A stretch of DNA of 31,948 nt from GCA-2794515 sp033763335 (GCA_033763335.1 JANRKU010000140.1:1-31948); one strand, 5' to 3'; shown: positions 13,966-23,377, counted from the stretch's first letter. Numbers and translations are program-made. Notes: a model not told the origin generated them from the sequence alone.

Positions 13966-14946
13966 TTATGCTGATGCCTGAATGGTCTTGAGCAACGCAT
14001 AGATGCTATGGTGGGTTGTCTCGCCAATACGCCATACGGGGCTATCGTCTGTGCCTTCGATAATCACCGTCATGTGTCCATCATCCCGCACCAAAAATCC
14101 CGCCCGAATCAGCGCATGGCAAGTAATTTCATAGACCAATCCCGCACCCATCACGCGAATCGGTGCGCCATCCCCCGCGAATTCAAAGCGCATGGTATGG
14201 GTATTAAACCGTACCTGTGCCGATTGAAAAACATCCCCCAACACACCCGATAATGCCAAATCTTCTGGTGCGCCCACATGGATTAACCCCTTTTGCATGA
14301 CCCATAGCACATCGCCCATGCGAAGCGCCAAATCGAGGTCATGGGTAGACAGCAAAATGGCGCGTTGGGTTGTTTTTGCCAGCCGACTGAGCAGGCTCAT
14401 CATCTCTGCACGACTAATCACATCCAAAAAGGCGGTTGGCTCATCTAATAAAATGAGGTCGGTCTCTTGTGCCAATGCGCGGGCGATGAGGAGGCGTTGC
14501 CGACTGCCATCACTCATTTCTGAGATGGGCAATTTTGCCAGATGACCCGCATCCACCGCATCAATCGCCCATTCCACCTGTGCCATATCGCGCTCAGAGA
14601 GCCTTCCCGCCCAATCGGTGTAGGGGTGTCTGCCCAATGCGACCAATTCCTGCCCCGTCATTTGGCTATGGGCGATGGGTTCTGTGAGGACAATGGCGAC
14701 TTTTTTGGCAATTTCTGTCACCGATAGGCTATGAATGTTGCTATCATCCAGCAGAACCGACCCCGCAAGCGGTTTTTGGATGCCTGCTAATGTCCGCATG
14801 AGGGTAGATTTGCCAATGCCATTGCGTCCGATGAGGCAAGTGAGTTCCCCCGCCTGAACGCACAAATCTAACCCCTGCGCGACCACAATAGCGGGTTTAC
14901 GCGGTGGGGTATAGCCGATTGAGAGTGCCTGTGTAATGAGACTCAT
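13966..14946 (-). CDS. Orphan iron-siderophore/cobalamin-type ABC ATPase
   Basis: 326 aa, longer than the ~255-270 aa usual for FecE/BtuD-type subunits. Walker A is GRNGIGKST (40-48), Walker B DLILLDEP (163-170) followed by TAFLD, and the H-loop His202 sits in STHDLD. The signature reads SDGSRQR (145-151) instead of LSGGQ; this variant is known to me from FecE-like ATPases, so it is not a defect. An extra C-terminal part of about 80 residues (245-326) has no motif I recognise. No permease or binding protein gene is near. The start overlaps the hicB stop by 4 bases, so it is translated in the peptidase-hicAB operon. Confidence 0.88.
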   Translation of the reverse strand: MSLITQALSIGYTPPRKPAIVVAQGLDLCVQAGELTCLIGRNGIGKSTLMRTLAGIQKPLAGSVLLDDSNIHSLSVTEIAKKVAIVLTEPIAHSQMTGQELVALGRHPYTDWAGRLSERDMAQVEWAIDAVDAGHLAKLPISEMSDGSRQRLLIARALAQETDLILLDEPTAFLDVISRAEMMSLLSRLAKTTQRAILLSTHDLDLALRMGDVLWVMQKGLIHVGAPEDLALSGVLGDVFQSAQVRFNTHTMRFEFAGDGAPIRVMGAGLVYEITCHALIRAGFLVRDDGHMTVIIEGTDDSPVWRIGETTHHSIYALLKTIQASA

Positions 14947-15164
14947 TGCCCAATTTGATAAATAGCAGGGCGATAGCGTGGTTCTGGAATGACTATCCCC
15001 CTTTCACGGGCAGTTTCGAGCCAAACGGATTTTGCTTGTAGGACTTCTGTGAGGGCTTCTTCGGGTGTTTCGCCACTCGCAGAACAATATTTTAGGTCAG
15101 GAATATCGGCAATATAGGCTTCATCTTCTTCACTATAAAAGATGTTGATATGATAATCGCTCAT
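14943..15164 (-). CDS. hicB: HicB-like antitoxin
   Basis: 73 aa. It has the HicB fold: INIFYSEEDEAYIADIPDL (6-24), CSASGETPEEAL (28-39) and a C-terminal IPEPRYRPAIYQ. It would bind and silence the HicA RNase. There is no C-terminal helix-turn-helix or ribbon-helix-helix domain, so autoregulation by direct DNA binding is not evident; this short form is common with the long HicA form found here. It overlaps hicA by 4 bases and the ATPase gene by 4 bases. Confidence 0.9.
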   Translation of the reverse strand: MSDYHINIFYSEEDEAYIADIPDLKYCSASGETPEEALTEVLQAKSVWLETARERGIVIPEPRYRPAIYQIGQ

Positions 15165-15433
15165 TCGCTACCCTCACTATCCTCGTTTAACTTTAGTGCA
15201 TACTGTTCGATTAAACGAATAAATTGCCGAATTTGATATGGCTTTGCTTTGCCATTTTTACTTGATTGAATACTCAATATCTCTATTATATCATCATGCA
15301 CAAAGATATGATGGCTTCCGCGAACACGGTCATGAATAAACCCAAATGCCTCTAATAAAAGGACTAGCTCCTCAAAACGAATGTTTTTAGGGCTGTTTAT
15401 CATTTTTTCGAGTAATTTTCGTTTTTTAACCAT
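15161..15433 (-). CDS. hicA: HicA-like mRNA interferase toxin
   Basis: 90 aa, long form of HicA. The dsRBD-like fold is shown by NIRFEELVLLLEAFGF (17-32) and the catalytic His41 in RGSHHIF, followed by GKAKPYQIRQFI (61-72) and a C-terminal charged helix. HicA cleaves mRNA when free of HicB. The ATG lies 2 bases after the stop of the large peptidase gene, so the pair has no promoter gap of its own and probably depends on read-through from the peptidase promoter or one inside that gene. Confidence 0.9.
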   Translation of the reverse strand: MVKKRKLLEKMINSPKNIRFEELVLLLEAFGFIHDRVRGSHHIFVHDDIIEILSIQSSKNGKAKPYQIRQFIRLIEQYALKLNEDSEGSE

Positions 15434-15435
15434 TC

Positions 15436-18400
15436 CTATTCATTTCCAAAGCGTAGGCTTTCGATGATGAGTTGATAATATCCCAATACGGCATCAGCAT
15501 CTGTCCCTTCGACAGAAATCATCAATGTTCTGTCATTGACTTCTAACACCATCGCTATGCCATAAAAATCGTCATAGGCGAGTTCAAATTCTAGCATAGC
15601 GCGGCGGTCAATCAACCCCTGTTCATACTCGCTGATGCGCTCCATGCCGAATGTCTCTAGCACCCTTTCTACCATTTCTTCGAGTGGCAGGCTTTCGTCT
15701 TGAATATAGATATATAAGGCGACACTTCCATCATCTAGCCCCGCAAATAGCAGGTTATCTTCGATAACTGGCTCTGACCAATCATCAGGGAGGCTGAATG
15801 TAATGCCTAAGTCGCGCACGGTATAACTGATGACTTGGATTTGATTCGTCTGAATTTCATCAGATGGCAATGCTGGCGGGAATGTGCTGATTTCACTGAT
15901 AAATCTATCTATAAGTGGCGTAATATCCCTGCGTCCATCCCCTAAAAATTCAAAAATATAACTGAATCCGTTTTCGCCCACAAAGGCAATTACTTTCCCT
16001 GTGCTGGTAATATCCTCTTCCTCAACGGTGATAGCAAATTGCAATCCCGCCACGCCAGCGATGCTTATATCATCGAGGCGCTCTAAGGTGATATTGGCAT
16101 AATCATATTCTGCGATTAGCAAACCTTCGAGGTCGGTGGATGGTTGCACATAAATCTTGAGCTGGTTTGCCCCTGTAGGGCTTTGGATGAAGGCATAGCC
16201 TCCTGCACCCAAATTGTTGAGCATGGTGATATCGCCCCAGATGGTGGGATAAGCGATATTTAAGCCGATATTTGTATCGGATGCCTCAAACCAACTGGGC
16301 GCATAGGAAAATTCATCGCTCGATGTGGGGATTTCTGGCGGTATGCCATAATTGTTGTAGCCCATGTTGGATTCAAACAGTTCAAAATTGGGTTCTGTCT
16401 CTATCCATGTCATATAGACCACAGCGCCTTTTGTTCCATCGGCAGATGTGGTGATGAAGGCATAGCCGTTATAGCTGATTTCTCTATCTTCACCAGTAAA
16501 GGAGACGACCAGCCCCGCTTTTCGGTTATATTCGGCTTCTTGGGGTTCATCGAGTAGGGTGACATTATTATCAGCTTGCCACACACTCAAAATACCCTCT
16601 AGCGTGTTTTCTTCTGGATAAAAATCCACATAATATTCAATCGTTTTATCGAAATTGGCATTGAAGATATAATCGCCCATATCTTGTACATAACCCCAAT
16701 CACGCGGAAAATAAATGACAAACCCATAATCTGCTAATGGATATGGACGGAGGGGTTCATTGGGGCGAAAGGCATCTATTAATGGCTCGAATACCTCGCT
16801 AAAAAGCGTTGGTGCAATGTCGGATGGGGCTTCTAGCCATACGGCATACCCGCGAGAAAAATCGCGCACCATCGTATATAACCTGCCTGTTATGCTTTGC
16901 CCATTGCGCTCGGCGGTATATAAGGCAACTTGCCATGTATTGAATTGGGCATAATAGGTGCGCCTTTCGGTGATGGTGAAATTGGTCGTGTTCGGTATGA
17001 TTTCATCAGCGAGGAGCGCATCGAGCAATACCGTCACATCGTAGGCTTCGACTTGTGTTATCCGATAGAAGATGGGCGATATAAGCGGGTCTTGTGCGAA
17101 TGAGGGTGCACCACCAACCCATATCCCGTCTTCAAATTGTTGTATTGCCCAGCTTTTGGGGATGTTATAGCGTGCGCCGATGGCAATATCGGTTGTTGCC
17201 CCAATCACTTGTGAATCCCAGAGGGCGGTATCTTGTGCTAACAGGTCAACCGCATTAAACAAGGTCAAATTACTGATGATGGTTTGTGCGGTGGTGGCTA
17301 ATAGGTCAAAATCGGGGTCTGATAGGAATGTTTCTACGCCCACAAAAATGGCATCGCCATCGGGTGTTGGGAATAATGCCCCAACGCCCACACTTTCTGC
17401 GCCCTGATACGTCACGAGTTCTATGGATTCGTTGTTGATGGTTACGTTTTGGGTATCTAATGCTTCGAGCGAATATTCTGTTAGGACATCCTCAACGAAT
17501 AGCTCTTCTGTGATTGCGGTATAGGTATAGACGCGCAATTCTTGGATTTCATCATTCAAATAGGCTTCTGCATAGCCAAATTCCGTCTCTATAAGGCTTG
17601 ACCAATTATTATCGAGTACCACCGTATAACCCCAACTGAGGCTGGTATAACCGCGTGTGTTGGGTGGTAAATCGTCATTATTGATGGTGGTGGGGATGGT
17701 GGTGAGGGTTTGCCCACCACCAAATGTCTCGATTGCGAAGCCCATATTATAATCGCCACTAGGGGCGGGGATGTTGGTTAATCGGATTTGATTTTTAGCC
17801 CATGTGAAGGTGGTTGTTTCGTCTGGCACAATTTGAGTTTGACCATCACCTGTGACCAGTGTGATATAGACCTGAAATTGGGCTTCATCGGGAATTTCGA
17901 CCACGCCGAGCGCATCTGAATTGGGGTCTCTGGAGATGATACGGGTCACAATCCATTGGGAAAAATTTTGTGGGTCTTCTCCAAAAATAACGATGACATC
18001 ATGCCATGTTTCGCTATCCCCCACGCGATAGCGCCCTTCTATGGCGGTTGTTTCGTTGGCATCACGGGTGAGGACTGGGCGATTGGTTGTGCCATCCGTT
18101 AATTGAAATATCATCACATCCCAGCCAAAGGTCGAAAGTTCAACCCCGCTTCCCCAATTGTTCAAAAGGGTGATATTGCCCAATTCGTCTATCGCTTGTT
18201 CCAAAATAGACGATTCAATGAGGCGCTCATATCCGCCTGTTGGCAAGGCATAATCCACCGTAAAAATGCCACGTCCAATATTCCGCCCGGTGATTTCTAA
18301 GCCCAACCGCACAGGATTGGCAATGCTTGGGGTTTCTGGATAGGTGGTGGTGATGGCGACTTGGGGGTCTGATGGTGGATGAAATAATTCTCCATCGCGC

Positions 18401-20010
18401 CATACCTTTGGCGTGAGCGCATTATAATAGGCGCGGAGCATTTCGCCCCAACTGCTGAGGGGACTATCGGTAAAATAGGCATTATCAAAATTTTTGGCTT
18501 TTTCTGGAAAATAGATATTTTGATATAACACACGCCCCGTCACGCGCTCTCCACCTTTGCCATAAATCACGCCTGCTTGTAAGGCGCGTAACACCGATTG
18601 GGCGCTGGCGATGAGGCGGTCATCATCGGCTAGTAAAATAATTTGACGCATAAAACTGCCCAAATCTATCAGCGATGCCCCATTGCGGAACGCCGTATAG
18701 GTATAGGCATTAGTCCGCGCCCCGCCGATGATGGGGCTATAACGCAACGGGTCTGTGAGGACAAGCTGGGCAAATTCATCTAATGTGGTTTGGAGCGTGG
18801 CAAAATCGGTTAGGTCGGTGACGGCATTGGTCATATACAGATTATCAGACCCTTCGCGTGATAGCACATCCACATCAATATAGTGATTCACCAAGTCTGT
18901 GCCGATGGTCGGAATATTCTCTATGGCGGGGTTAGCTCGCAAATTGGTGGCAAAAAGGGTCATATTCAAGGCAGGGTCTACCACCACCTCTGGCGAGGCG
19001 AATGAGGTCTTAAAATATTTTGCCATAACGCTATGATATTCCGCGCTACTCATCAGACAAGCATCGTTGATGACCAGTTCAAAATTGACGGGTGATACAC
19101 CATTGACGGCGCTAAAGGCATGGTCAAGTTCTGGCAGGGTGATGATACTCTTGGCGGTGTTATCGGTAATCACCCCAGACCATCCCGCGCCATGACTGCC
19201 AAAGGCGAGGGCATAATGGTTGGCGGGGTAGTGACGGATTCCCCACATCAAAAATTGTGCCAATGTGAGACCATCGCCAGAATCTACATCGCCCAATGAG
19301 ACAATTTCGCTACTGCTGATGGTTGTCGTGGTCTCATCACCTGCCACATTCGCCGTCACTTCATAAATTTTTGCCCCAGACCAATCGCCACTCACGGTTG
19401 AATAATCGGGGGTGCGGTCTATAAAAGCGACAATATTCACCCCATCACCCCCACCGCCTGCGAGTTCAAATTCTTTGAGGTCAACGATGAGTGCCTCTTC
19501 GAGGTCGGTATCTGCCCCATAATAGACCAAAACCGTCCATTCTGCATTTGCTTTTGGCTCTAAAATCGGGTATCCCGCATCGGTTAGGGCTTGTGTGGAT
19601 AAATCGTATGTGGGCAATTCGGTTATGGTGGGTGCTAGGCTAATGGTGAGCGAAAAATCACCCGATGTCGTACCATCTTGCACATCATAACGAGCGAGGA
19701 GGAGCGTATATGTCCCACTATCGGCAGACGGATAATTGATGGCGGCGTTCAAATCGTCCCGTGTGCGGTTATCATTTTGTGCCAATACATTGCCTGCATC
19801 ATCCAATAAATAGAGGATGGTGTCGAGGTTGCCCGATGTAGCGATGACATCGGCAATGATGGTCGTATTGGCTTCTTCAATGAGGAGGGGATATTCATAA
19901 AAGGGCTTGTCGTCGTTGAGCGTCCCTGTGAATGTATCTTGTGTTTGGGCGCTGATGGGGAGCGAAACACTGATGAGCAGAACCAATAACCAGACACAAT
20001 AACGGCGCAT
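15436..20010 (-). CDS. Secreted clostripain-family (C11) cysteine peptidase with five C-terminal repeats
   Basis: 1524 aa. Signal peptide at residues 1-21 (ISAQ cleavage). Residues 25-125 form a PPC-like beta domain (ADSGTYTLLLARYD). The C11 catalytic domain follows at about 155-540: EWTVLVYYGADTDLE, catalytic His273 in GSHGAGW and Cys318 in VINDACLMSSAEY. C11 enzymes cleave after Arg or Lys; the self-processing site cannot be read here. From about 785 to the end there are five related ~150-residue units, each opening with a hydrophobic strand and a Trp (W803, W954, W1105, W1258, W1411) and most closing with a helix-strand such as IIESLRF. They look like PsbP/DcrB-type domains; that is a pattern judgement. 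First gene of an operon with hicAB and an ATPase. Confidence 0.9.
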   Translation of the reverse strand: MRRYCVWLLVLLISVSLPISAQTQDTFTGTLNDDKPFYEYPLLIEEANTTIIADVIATSGNLDTILYLLDDAGNVLAQNDNRTRDDLNAAINYPSADSGTYTLLLARYDVQDGTTSGDFSLTISLAPTITELPTYDLSTQALTDAGYPILEPKANAEWTVLVYYGADTDLEEALIVDLKEFELAGGGGDGVNIVAFIDRTPDYSTVSGDWSGAKIYEVTANVAGDETTTTISSSEIVSLGDVDSGDGLTLAQFLMWGIRHYPANHYALAFGSHGAGWSGVITDNTAKSIITLPELDHAFSAVNGVSPVNFELVINDACLMSSAEYHSVMAKYFKTSFASPEVVVDPALNMTLFATNLRANPAIENIPTIGTDLVNHYIDVDVLSREGSDNLYMTNAVTDLTDFATLQTTLDEFAQLVLTDPLRYSPIIGGARTNAYTYTAFRNGASLIDLGSFMRQIILLADDDRLIASAQSVLRALQAGVIYGKGGERVTGRVLYQNIYFPEKAKNFDNAYFTDSPLSSWGEMLRAYYNALTPKVWRDGELFHPPSDPQVAITTTYPETPSIANPVRLGLEITGRNIGRGIFTVDYALPTGGYERLIESSILEQAIDELGNITLLNNWGSGVELSTFGWDVMIFQLTDGTTNRPVLTRDANETTAIEGRYRVGDSETWHDVIVIFGEDPQNFSQWIVTRIISRDPNSDALGVVEIPDEAQFQVYITLVTGDGQTQIVPDETTTFTWAKNQIRLTNIPAPSGDYNMGFAIETFGGGQTLTTIPTTINNDDLPPNTRGYTSLSWGYTVVLDNNWSSLIETEFGYAEAYLNDEIQELRVYTYTAITEELFVEDVLTEYSLEALDTQNVTINNESIELVTYQGAESVGVGALFPTPDGDAIFVGVETFLSDPDFDLLATTAQTIISNLTLFNAVDLLAQDTALWDSQVIGATTDIAIGARYNIPKSWAIQQFEDGIWVGGAPSFAQDPLISPIFYRITQVEAYDVTVLLDALLADEIIPNTTNFTITERRTYYAQFNTWQVALYTAERNGQSITGRLYTMVRDFSRGYAVWLEAPSDIAPTLFSEVFEPLIDAFRPNEPLRPYPLADYGFVIYFPRDWGYVQDMGDYIFNANFDKTIEYYVDFYPEENTLEGILSVWQADNNVTLLDEPQEAEYNRKAGLVVSFTGEDREISYNGYAFITTSADGTKGAVVYMTWIETEPNFELFESNMGYNNYGIPPEIPTSSDEFSYAPSWFEASDTNIGLNIAYPTIWGDITMLNNLGAGGYAFIQSPTGANQLKIYVQPSTDLEGLLIAEYDYANITLERLDDISIAGVAGLQFAITVEEEDITSTGKVIAFVGENGFSYIFEFLGDGRRDITPLIDRFISEISTFPPALPSDEIQTNQIQVISYTVRDLGITFSLPDDWSEPVIEDNLLFAGLDDGSVALYIYIQDESLPLEEMVERVLETFGMERISEYEQGLIDRRAMLEFELAYDDFYGIAMVLEVNDRTLMISVEGTDADAVLGYYQLIIESLRFGNE

Positions 20011-20048
20011 GAAAAGACCCTTTGCTAAATGGAGGACTATTTTATTTC

Positions 20049-20078
20049 ATTATATAACGTATGGGGGAAGGCGTGCAA
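20049..20078 (-). promoter_or_regulatory. Candidate promoter of the C11 peptidase operon
   Basis: Minus strand: -10 TATAAT (20049-20054), 18-base spacer, -35 TTGCAC (20073-20078). It lies 39 bases upstream of the peptidase ATG. It faces away from the kinase promoter at 20118-20146 in the same divergent gap. Confidence 0.6.
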
Positions 20079-20117
20079 CTTGTACCGATTTTTTAATTTT
20101 TCGATTCACACAGGCTT

Positions 20118-20146
20118 TTGCGCCAACGGGTGTAATTGGCTATAAT
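20118..20146 (+). promoter_or_regulatory. Candidate promoter of the signalling island
   Basis: -35 TTGCGC (20118-20123), 17-base spacer, -10 TATAAT (20141-20146). Transcription would start near 20153, which argues for the kinase start at 20194 and not for the ATG at 20155. Confidence 0.55.
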
Positions 20147-20193
20147 AAAGTGGTATGCAATGCTTATTTTACTCCCATAAGGGATTGTGCCAC

Positions 20194-22143
20194 ATGGACA
20201 CTCAATTCTACGAAAAACTACTCACCCTCAGCCGTGATATGGCGCAAAACCGCGAATTATTGCCACTACTCAATTATGCGATGCGCTCTGCCATCGAATT
20301 GGTAGATGCCGAATTTGGGTATATGATTTTGGTGGATGAATCGCTCAATAGCAACACCATCAACACCTCTACCTTGCTCGATTCCCTCACCTTTGCGGTC
20401 AGCCTCGATAAAACCGGTAGCCCCCATTTGTATCCAGAGACACAAGTGAGCAAGTCTATTATTGAGCGTGTGTTACGCAGTAAAGAGGCGCTGGTCATCA
20501 CCGATGCCATTGGCGATAAATCGTTGCAGACAAAATCGGTGAACGAATTACAATTGCGCTCGGTGATGTGTGTGCCATTGCGGACAGCGCGTAGCTTTTT
20601 GGGGCTAATTTACCTAGAAAATCGCTCACAGGCACAAATTTTTACCCAAAAAGATGTTGTGCCACTCGGTTATTTTGCCTCGCAAGCGGCAATTTTTATC
20701 GAAAATGTCCGCCTAACCGCTTCATTGGAGCAGTCTATTCAAAAAAGCACTCATGATTTGCAAATTAGCCAAACCAATCTTCATGCGATGATGAATAATA
20801 TTCCCGATGCGGTATGGTCGGTAGATAAAAATTATCGGTTGCTGTTTGGGAATAATACCTTTAAGCGTAATTTTGAGTTGACTGTTGGGGTACAGGTCAA
20901 AGAGGGCGATGGGTTGCTCAAAATGATGCCCACGGCGCTATCGGTTATTTGGCGCTCACGGTATGACCGCGCTTTTTCTGGTGAGACATTTATTATTGAA
21001 GATAGTTTTACGCTATCGGGCAATATCACCCACCGCGAATTATCCATCTCGCCTGTGTTACGGCATGATGGTGCTATTGGTGGGGCGGTGGTCTTTTCAC
21101 GGGATATACAGGGACGCAAACAAGTCGAACACGCCCTAAAATCTGCGAAAGATGAGGCAGAAGCCGCCAATCGCGCCAAGAGTATTTTTTTATCGAGTAT
21201 GAGTCATAATCTACGTACTCACATGAACGCCATATTGGGTTTTTGTGAAGTGCTATTGCGCGATAACTCTCTCACCACCACCCAACGCGATTATTTGGGC
21301 ATTATTTCCCGCAATGGCGATATGCTCATGACCATCCTCAACGACATTTTGGAGATGGCACGCATCGAAGCGGGGCGGGTGAGCCTGCATAATACGCCGT
21401 TTGATTTGCACCAGTTGTTACATCACCTAGAGGGGTTATTTGCGCCACAGGCATCACAAAATGGGTTAGAATTTATATTAGATTACCCGCCCAATTTGCC
21501 CCGTTGGATAGAAAAAGACGAGAGTAAAATTAGTGTGTGTTTGCGCCATTTGCTCTCTAATGCGATTCGTTTTACCCACAAAGGAAAAGTGGTGTTGCGG
21601 GTTGAGGTGCATCATCAAGACCACCAGCCCATGCTCTTTTTTGAAGTGCATGATACAGGCATTGGCATGACATCGCACCTGCAATCAGAAATTTTTAAGC
21701 CATTTGCGCGTGTTCGGCAAGGCGAAGATGACATGGAAGGGACAGGTCTGGGACTTGCGATTACAAAACATCTGGTAGAATTAATGGGTGGGTCGTTGCA
21801 ATTAGAAAGTACACCCAATATCGGCACAAATATCGGTTTTTGGCTGGCGGTGACATTGCCCGATGACGATACGATAACCAAACTGACCACAGAAGAATTT
21901 CATGTATTGGATGAAGCCGATATACCCGCTATGCTCTCGCCACAAGCCATTTTGCAATTACCTAACGAATGGCGTGAGGAATTTGACCAAGCTGTCATTG
22001 AAATAGATTTAGAACGCGCACTCGCCGTTTTGGAAAATATTGCCCAATATAATGATACGCTCGCCATTGGCTTGAGCAAATTGGCGCGGGCATATCGGTT
22101 TGATGTGTTACAAGGACTTATGAAAGAGGCAAAACGGAAATGA
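20194..22143 (+). CDS. GAF-PAS histidine kinase with altered H-box
   Basis: 649 aa, soluble. The ATG at 20194 is chosen because AAGGGA lies upstream of it and the promoter leaves no leader for the ATG at 20155. GAF domain at about 20-170 (LRSVMCVPLR, LGLIYLENR), PAS at about 195-310 (MNNIPDAVWSVD), HisKA at about 325-395 and HATPase at about 440-555 (N box RHLLSNAIRF, DTGIGM, GTGLGLAI). The H-box reads SHNLRTHMNAILGF, with phospho-His338 but Asn339 instead of Glu/Asp and His343 instead of Pro. After the ATPase comes an ~85-residue helical tail (LPNEWREEFDQAVIEID), as seen at the end of many hybrid kinases. It overlaps the next gene by ATGA. Confidence 0.93.
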   Translation: MDTQFYEKLLTLSRDMAQNRELLPLLNYAMRSAIELVDAEFGYMILVDESLNSNTINTSTLLDSLTFAVSLDKTGSPHLYPETQVSKSIIERVLRSKEALVITDAIGDKSLQTKSVNELQLRSVMCVPLRTARSFLGLIYLENRSQAQIFTQKDVVPLGYFASQAAIFIENVRLTASLEQSIQKSTHDLQISQTNLHAMMNNIPDAVWSVDKNYRLLFGNNTFKRNFELTVGVQVKEGDGLLKMMPTALSVIWRSRYDRAFSGETFIIEDSFTLSGNITHRELSISPVLRHDGAIGGAVVFSRDIQGRKQVEHALKSAKDEAEAANRAKSIFLSSMSHNLRTHMNAILGFCEVLLRDNSLTTTQRDYLGIISRNGDMLMTILNDILEMARIEAGRVSLHNTPFDLHQLLHHLEGLFAPQASQNGLEFILDYPPNLPRWIEKDESKISVCLRHLLSNAIRFTHKGKVVLRVEVHHQDHQPMLFFEVHDTGIGMTSHLQSEIFKPFARVRQGEDDMEGTGLGLAITKHLVELMGGSLQLESTPNIGTNIGFWLAVTLPDDDTITKLTTEEFHVLDEADIPAMLSPQAILQLPNEWREEFDQAVIEIDLERALAVLENIAQYNDTLAIGLSKLARAYRFDVLQGLMKEAKRK

Positions 22144-23258
22144 CCAATTCTGCCAATATCTTGCTTGTAGATGATACACCTAGTAATCTCGATGTCCTGA
22201 CCGCCATGCTCAAAGAGCAGGGGTATCGGGTGCGCCCCGCCATCAATGGCGAATTGGCGCTAGAAGCGGTGAAGGCATCGCCTCCAGACCTTATTTTGTT
22301 GGATATTAACCTGCCCCGCATGAATGGGTATGAAGTTTGCAAACTGCTTAAAGCCGATGAGACCACCAAAGACATCCCGGTGATTTTTATCAGCGCCCTC
22401 AATGATATTGAGGCGATTGTGAAAGCCTTTGAAGTGGGTGGGGTAGACTATATCACCAAGCCCTTCAAATTGCGCGAAGTGTTGGCGCGGGTGGCGACCC
22501 ACCTTGTGTTGGTGCAACAACGTCGGCAAATTGAAGAACGTTATGTGCGCGATATGAAACATTTTGAGGCGCTCGACAAGATGAAAGAGCAATTTGTCCA
22601 ATCGGCAACGCATGACCTCAAAAACCCACTCAGCATTATTATGGGATATGTGGCATTGCTCGATGGCATGACCTTGCAAGAATTTGAGCAATTTGGCAAG
22701 GAATATGTCGAAGGTATTTCGACAGGGGCAAGGCGTATTCAGTCGCTCATCACCGATATGCTCGACTTGGCACAATTGCAAACAGGCGCACATCTGAATA
22801 TGGAGCCTACCGATTTGGAAAGATTCCTCAAAGACGGCTTGCGTGGGGCAGATGTGACGGCAAACCAAAAGAGCATTGCGCTGGTTTATACCCCGCCCCA
22901 TAAATCGGTGGATATTATGATTGACCCCAAACAGATGTTGCGCGTGTTGGATAATTTAATCACCAATGCCATCAAATACACGCCAGATGGTGGGCGCGTG
23001 GATGTTTTTACCGATATATACGATGATTCGGTTGGGATTCGCGTGCGTGATACGGGTTTTGGTATTCCCCAAAAAGATATTCCACATATTTTTGATGCGT
23101 TTTATCGGGTACGCGGGGAACAAAACTCAAAAATATCGGGTACGGGGCTGGGTTTGGCGATTGTCCGCACGATTGTTGAGCAACACGGGGGGGTGATTGA
23201 GGTCGAGAGTGAACTTGGTCATGGGAGCATGTTCAGTATTTTCCTTCGGCGTGCATAA
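22140..23258 (+). CDS. Receiver-histidine kinase fusion (REC + HisKA + HATPase)
   Basis: 372 aa, soluble. The receiver at 5-122 carries acidic D11-D12, phospho-acceptor D55 in LILLDINLPRMNGYEV and ITKPF near 105-109. A short linker leads to HisKA with phospho-His158 in ATHDLKNPLSIIMGY, then the ATPase with DNLITNAIKYT (271-281), DTGFGIP and GTGLGLAIV. Its start overlaps the stop of the GAF-PAS kinase (ATGA), so the two are translated together. The upstream kinase may phosphorylate D55 and so tune this second kinase. The receiver resembles that of the fusion kinase at 4103 (FEVGGVDYITKPF in both), although the kinase parts are of different families. Confidence 0.94.
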   Translation: MTNSANILLVDDTPSNLDVLTAMLKEQGYRVRPAINGELALEAVKASPPDLILLDINLPRMNGYEVCKLLKADETTKDIPVIFISALNDIEAIVKAFEVGGVDYITKPFKLREVLARVATHLVLVQQRRQIEERYVRDMKHFEALDKMKEQFVQSATHDLKNPLSIIMGYVALLDGMTLQEFEQFGKEYVEGISTGARRIQSLITDMLDLAQLQTGAHLNMEPTDLERFLKDGLRGADVTANQKSIALVYTPPHKSVDIMIDPKQMLRVLDNLITNAIKYTPDGGRVDVFTDIYDDSVGIRVRDTGFGIPQKDIPHIFDAFYRVRGEQNSKISGTGLGLAIVRTIVEQHGGVIEVESELGHGSMFSIFLRRA

Positions 23259-23306
23259 CAATCTTAATTAAGAAATAATTCGCAAAAAATTCATAAAAAT
23301 CAACGC

Positions 23307-23355
23307 AATAACACATGCCTTTGTATTATAATAAAAAGTATGTGTTATTTTTTTT
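23307..23355 (+). terminator. AT-rich hairpin with T-run ahead of the membrane kinases
   Basis: AATAACACAT (23307-23316) pairs with ATGTGTTATT (23340-23349), directly followed by a T-run to 23355. This is a plausible intrinsic terminator after the receiver-kinase gene. The large loop also contains a TATAAT (23327-23332), so the same bases may hold a promoter for the next gene. Confidence 0.55.
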
Positions 23356-23377
23356 ATTAAACAGGGGAAATTAGCCA

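Noticed and set aside
13966..14946. Loss of function because the ABC signature is SDGSRQR and not LSGGQ
   Set aside because: SDG-type signatures are normal in FecE-like ATPases, and Walker A, Walker B and H-loop are intact.
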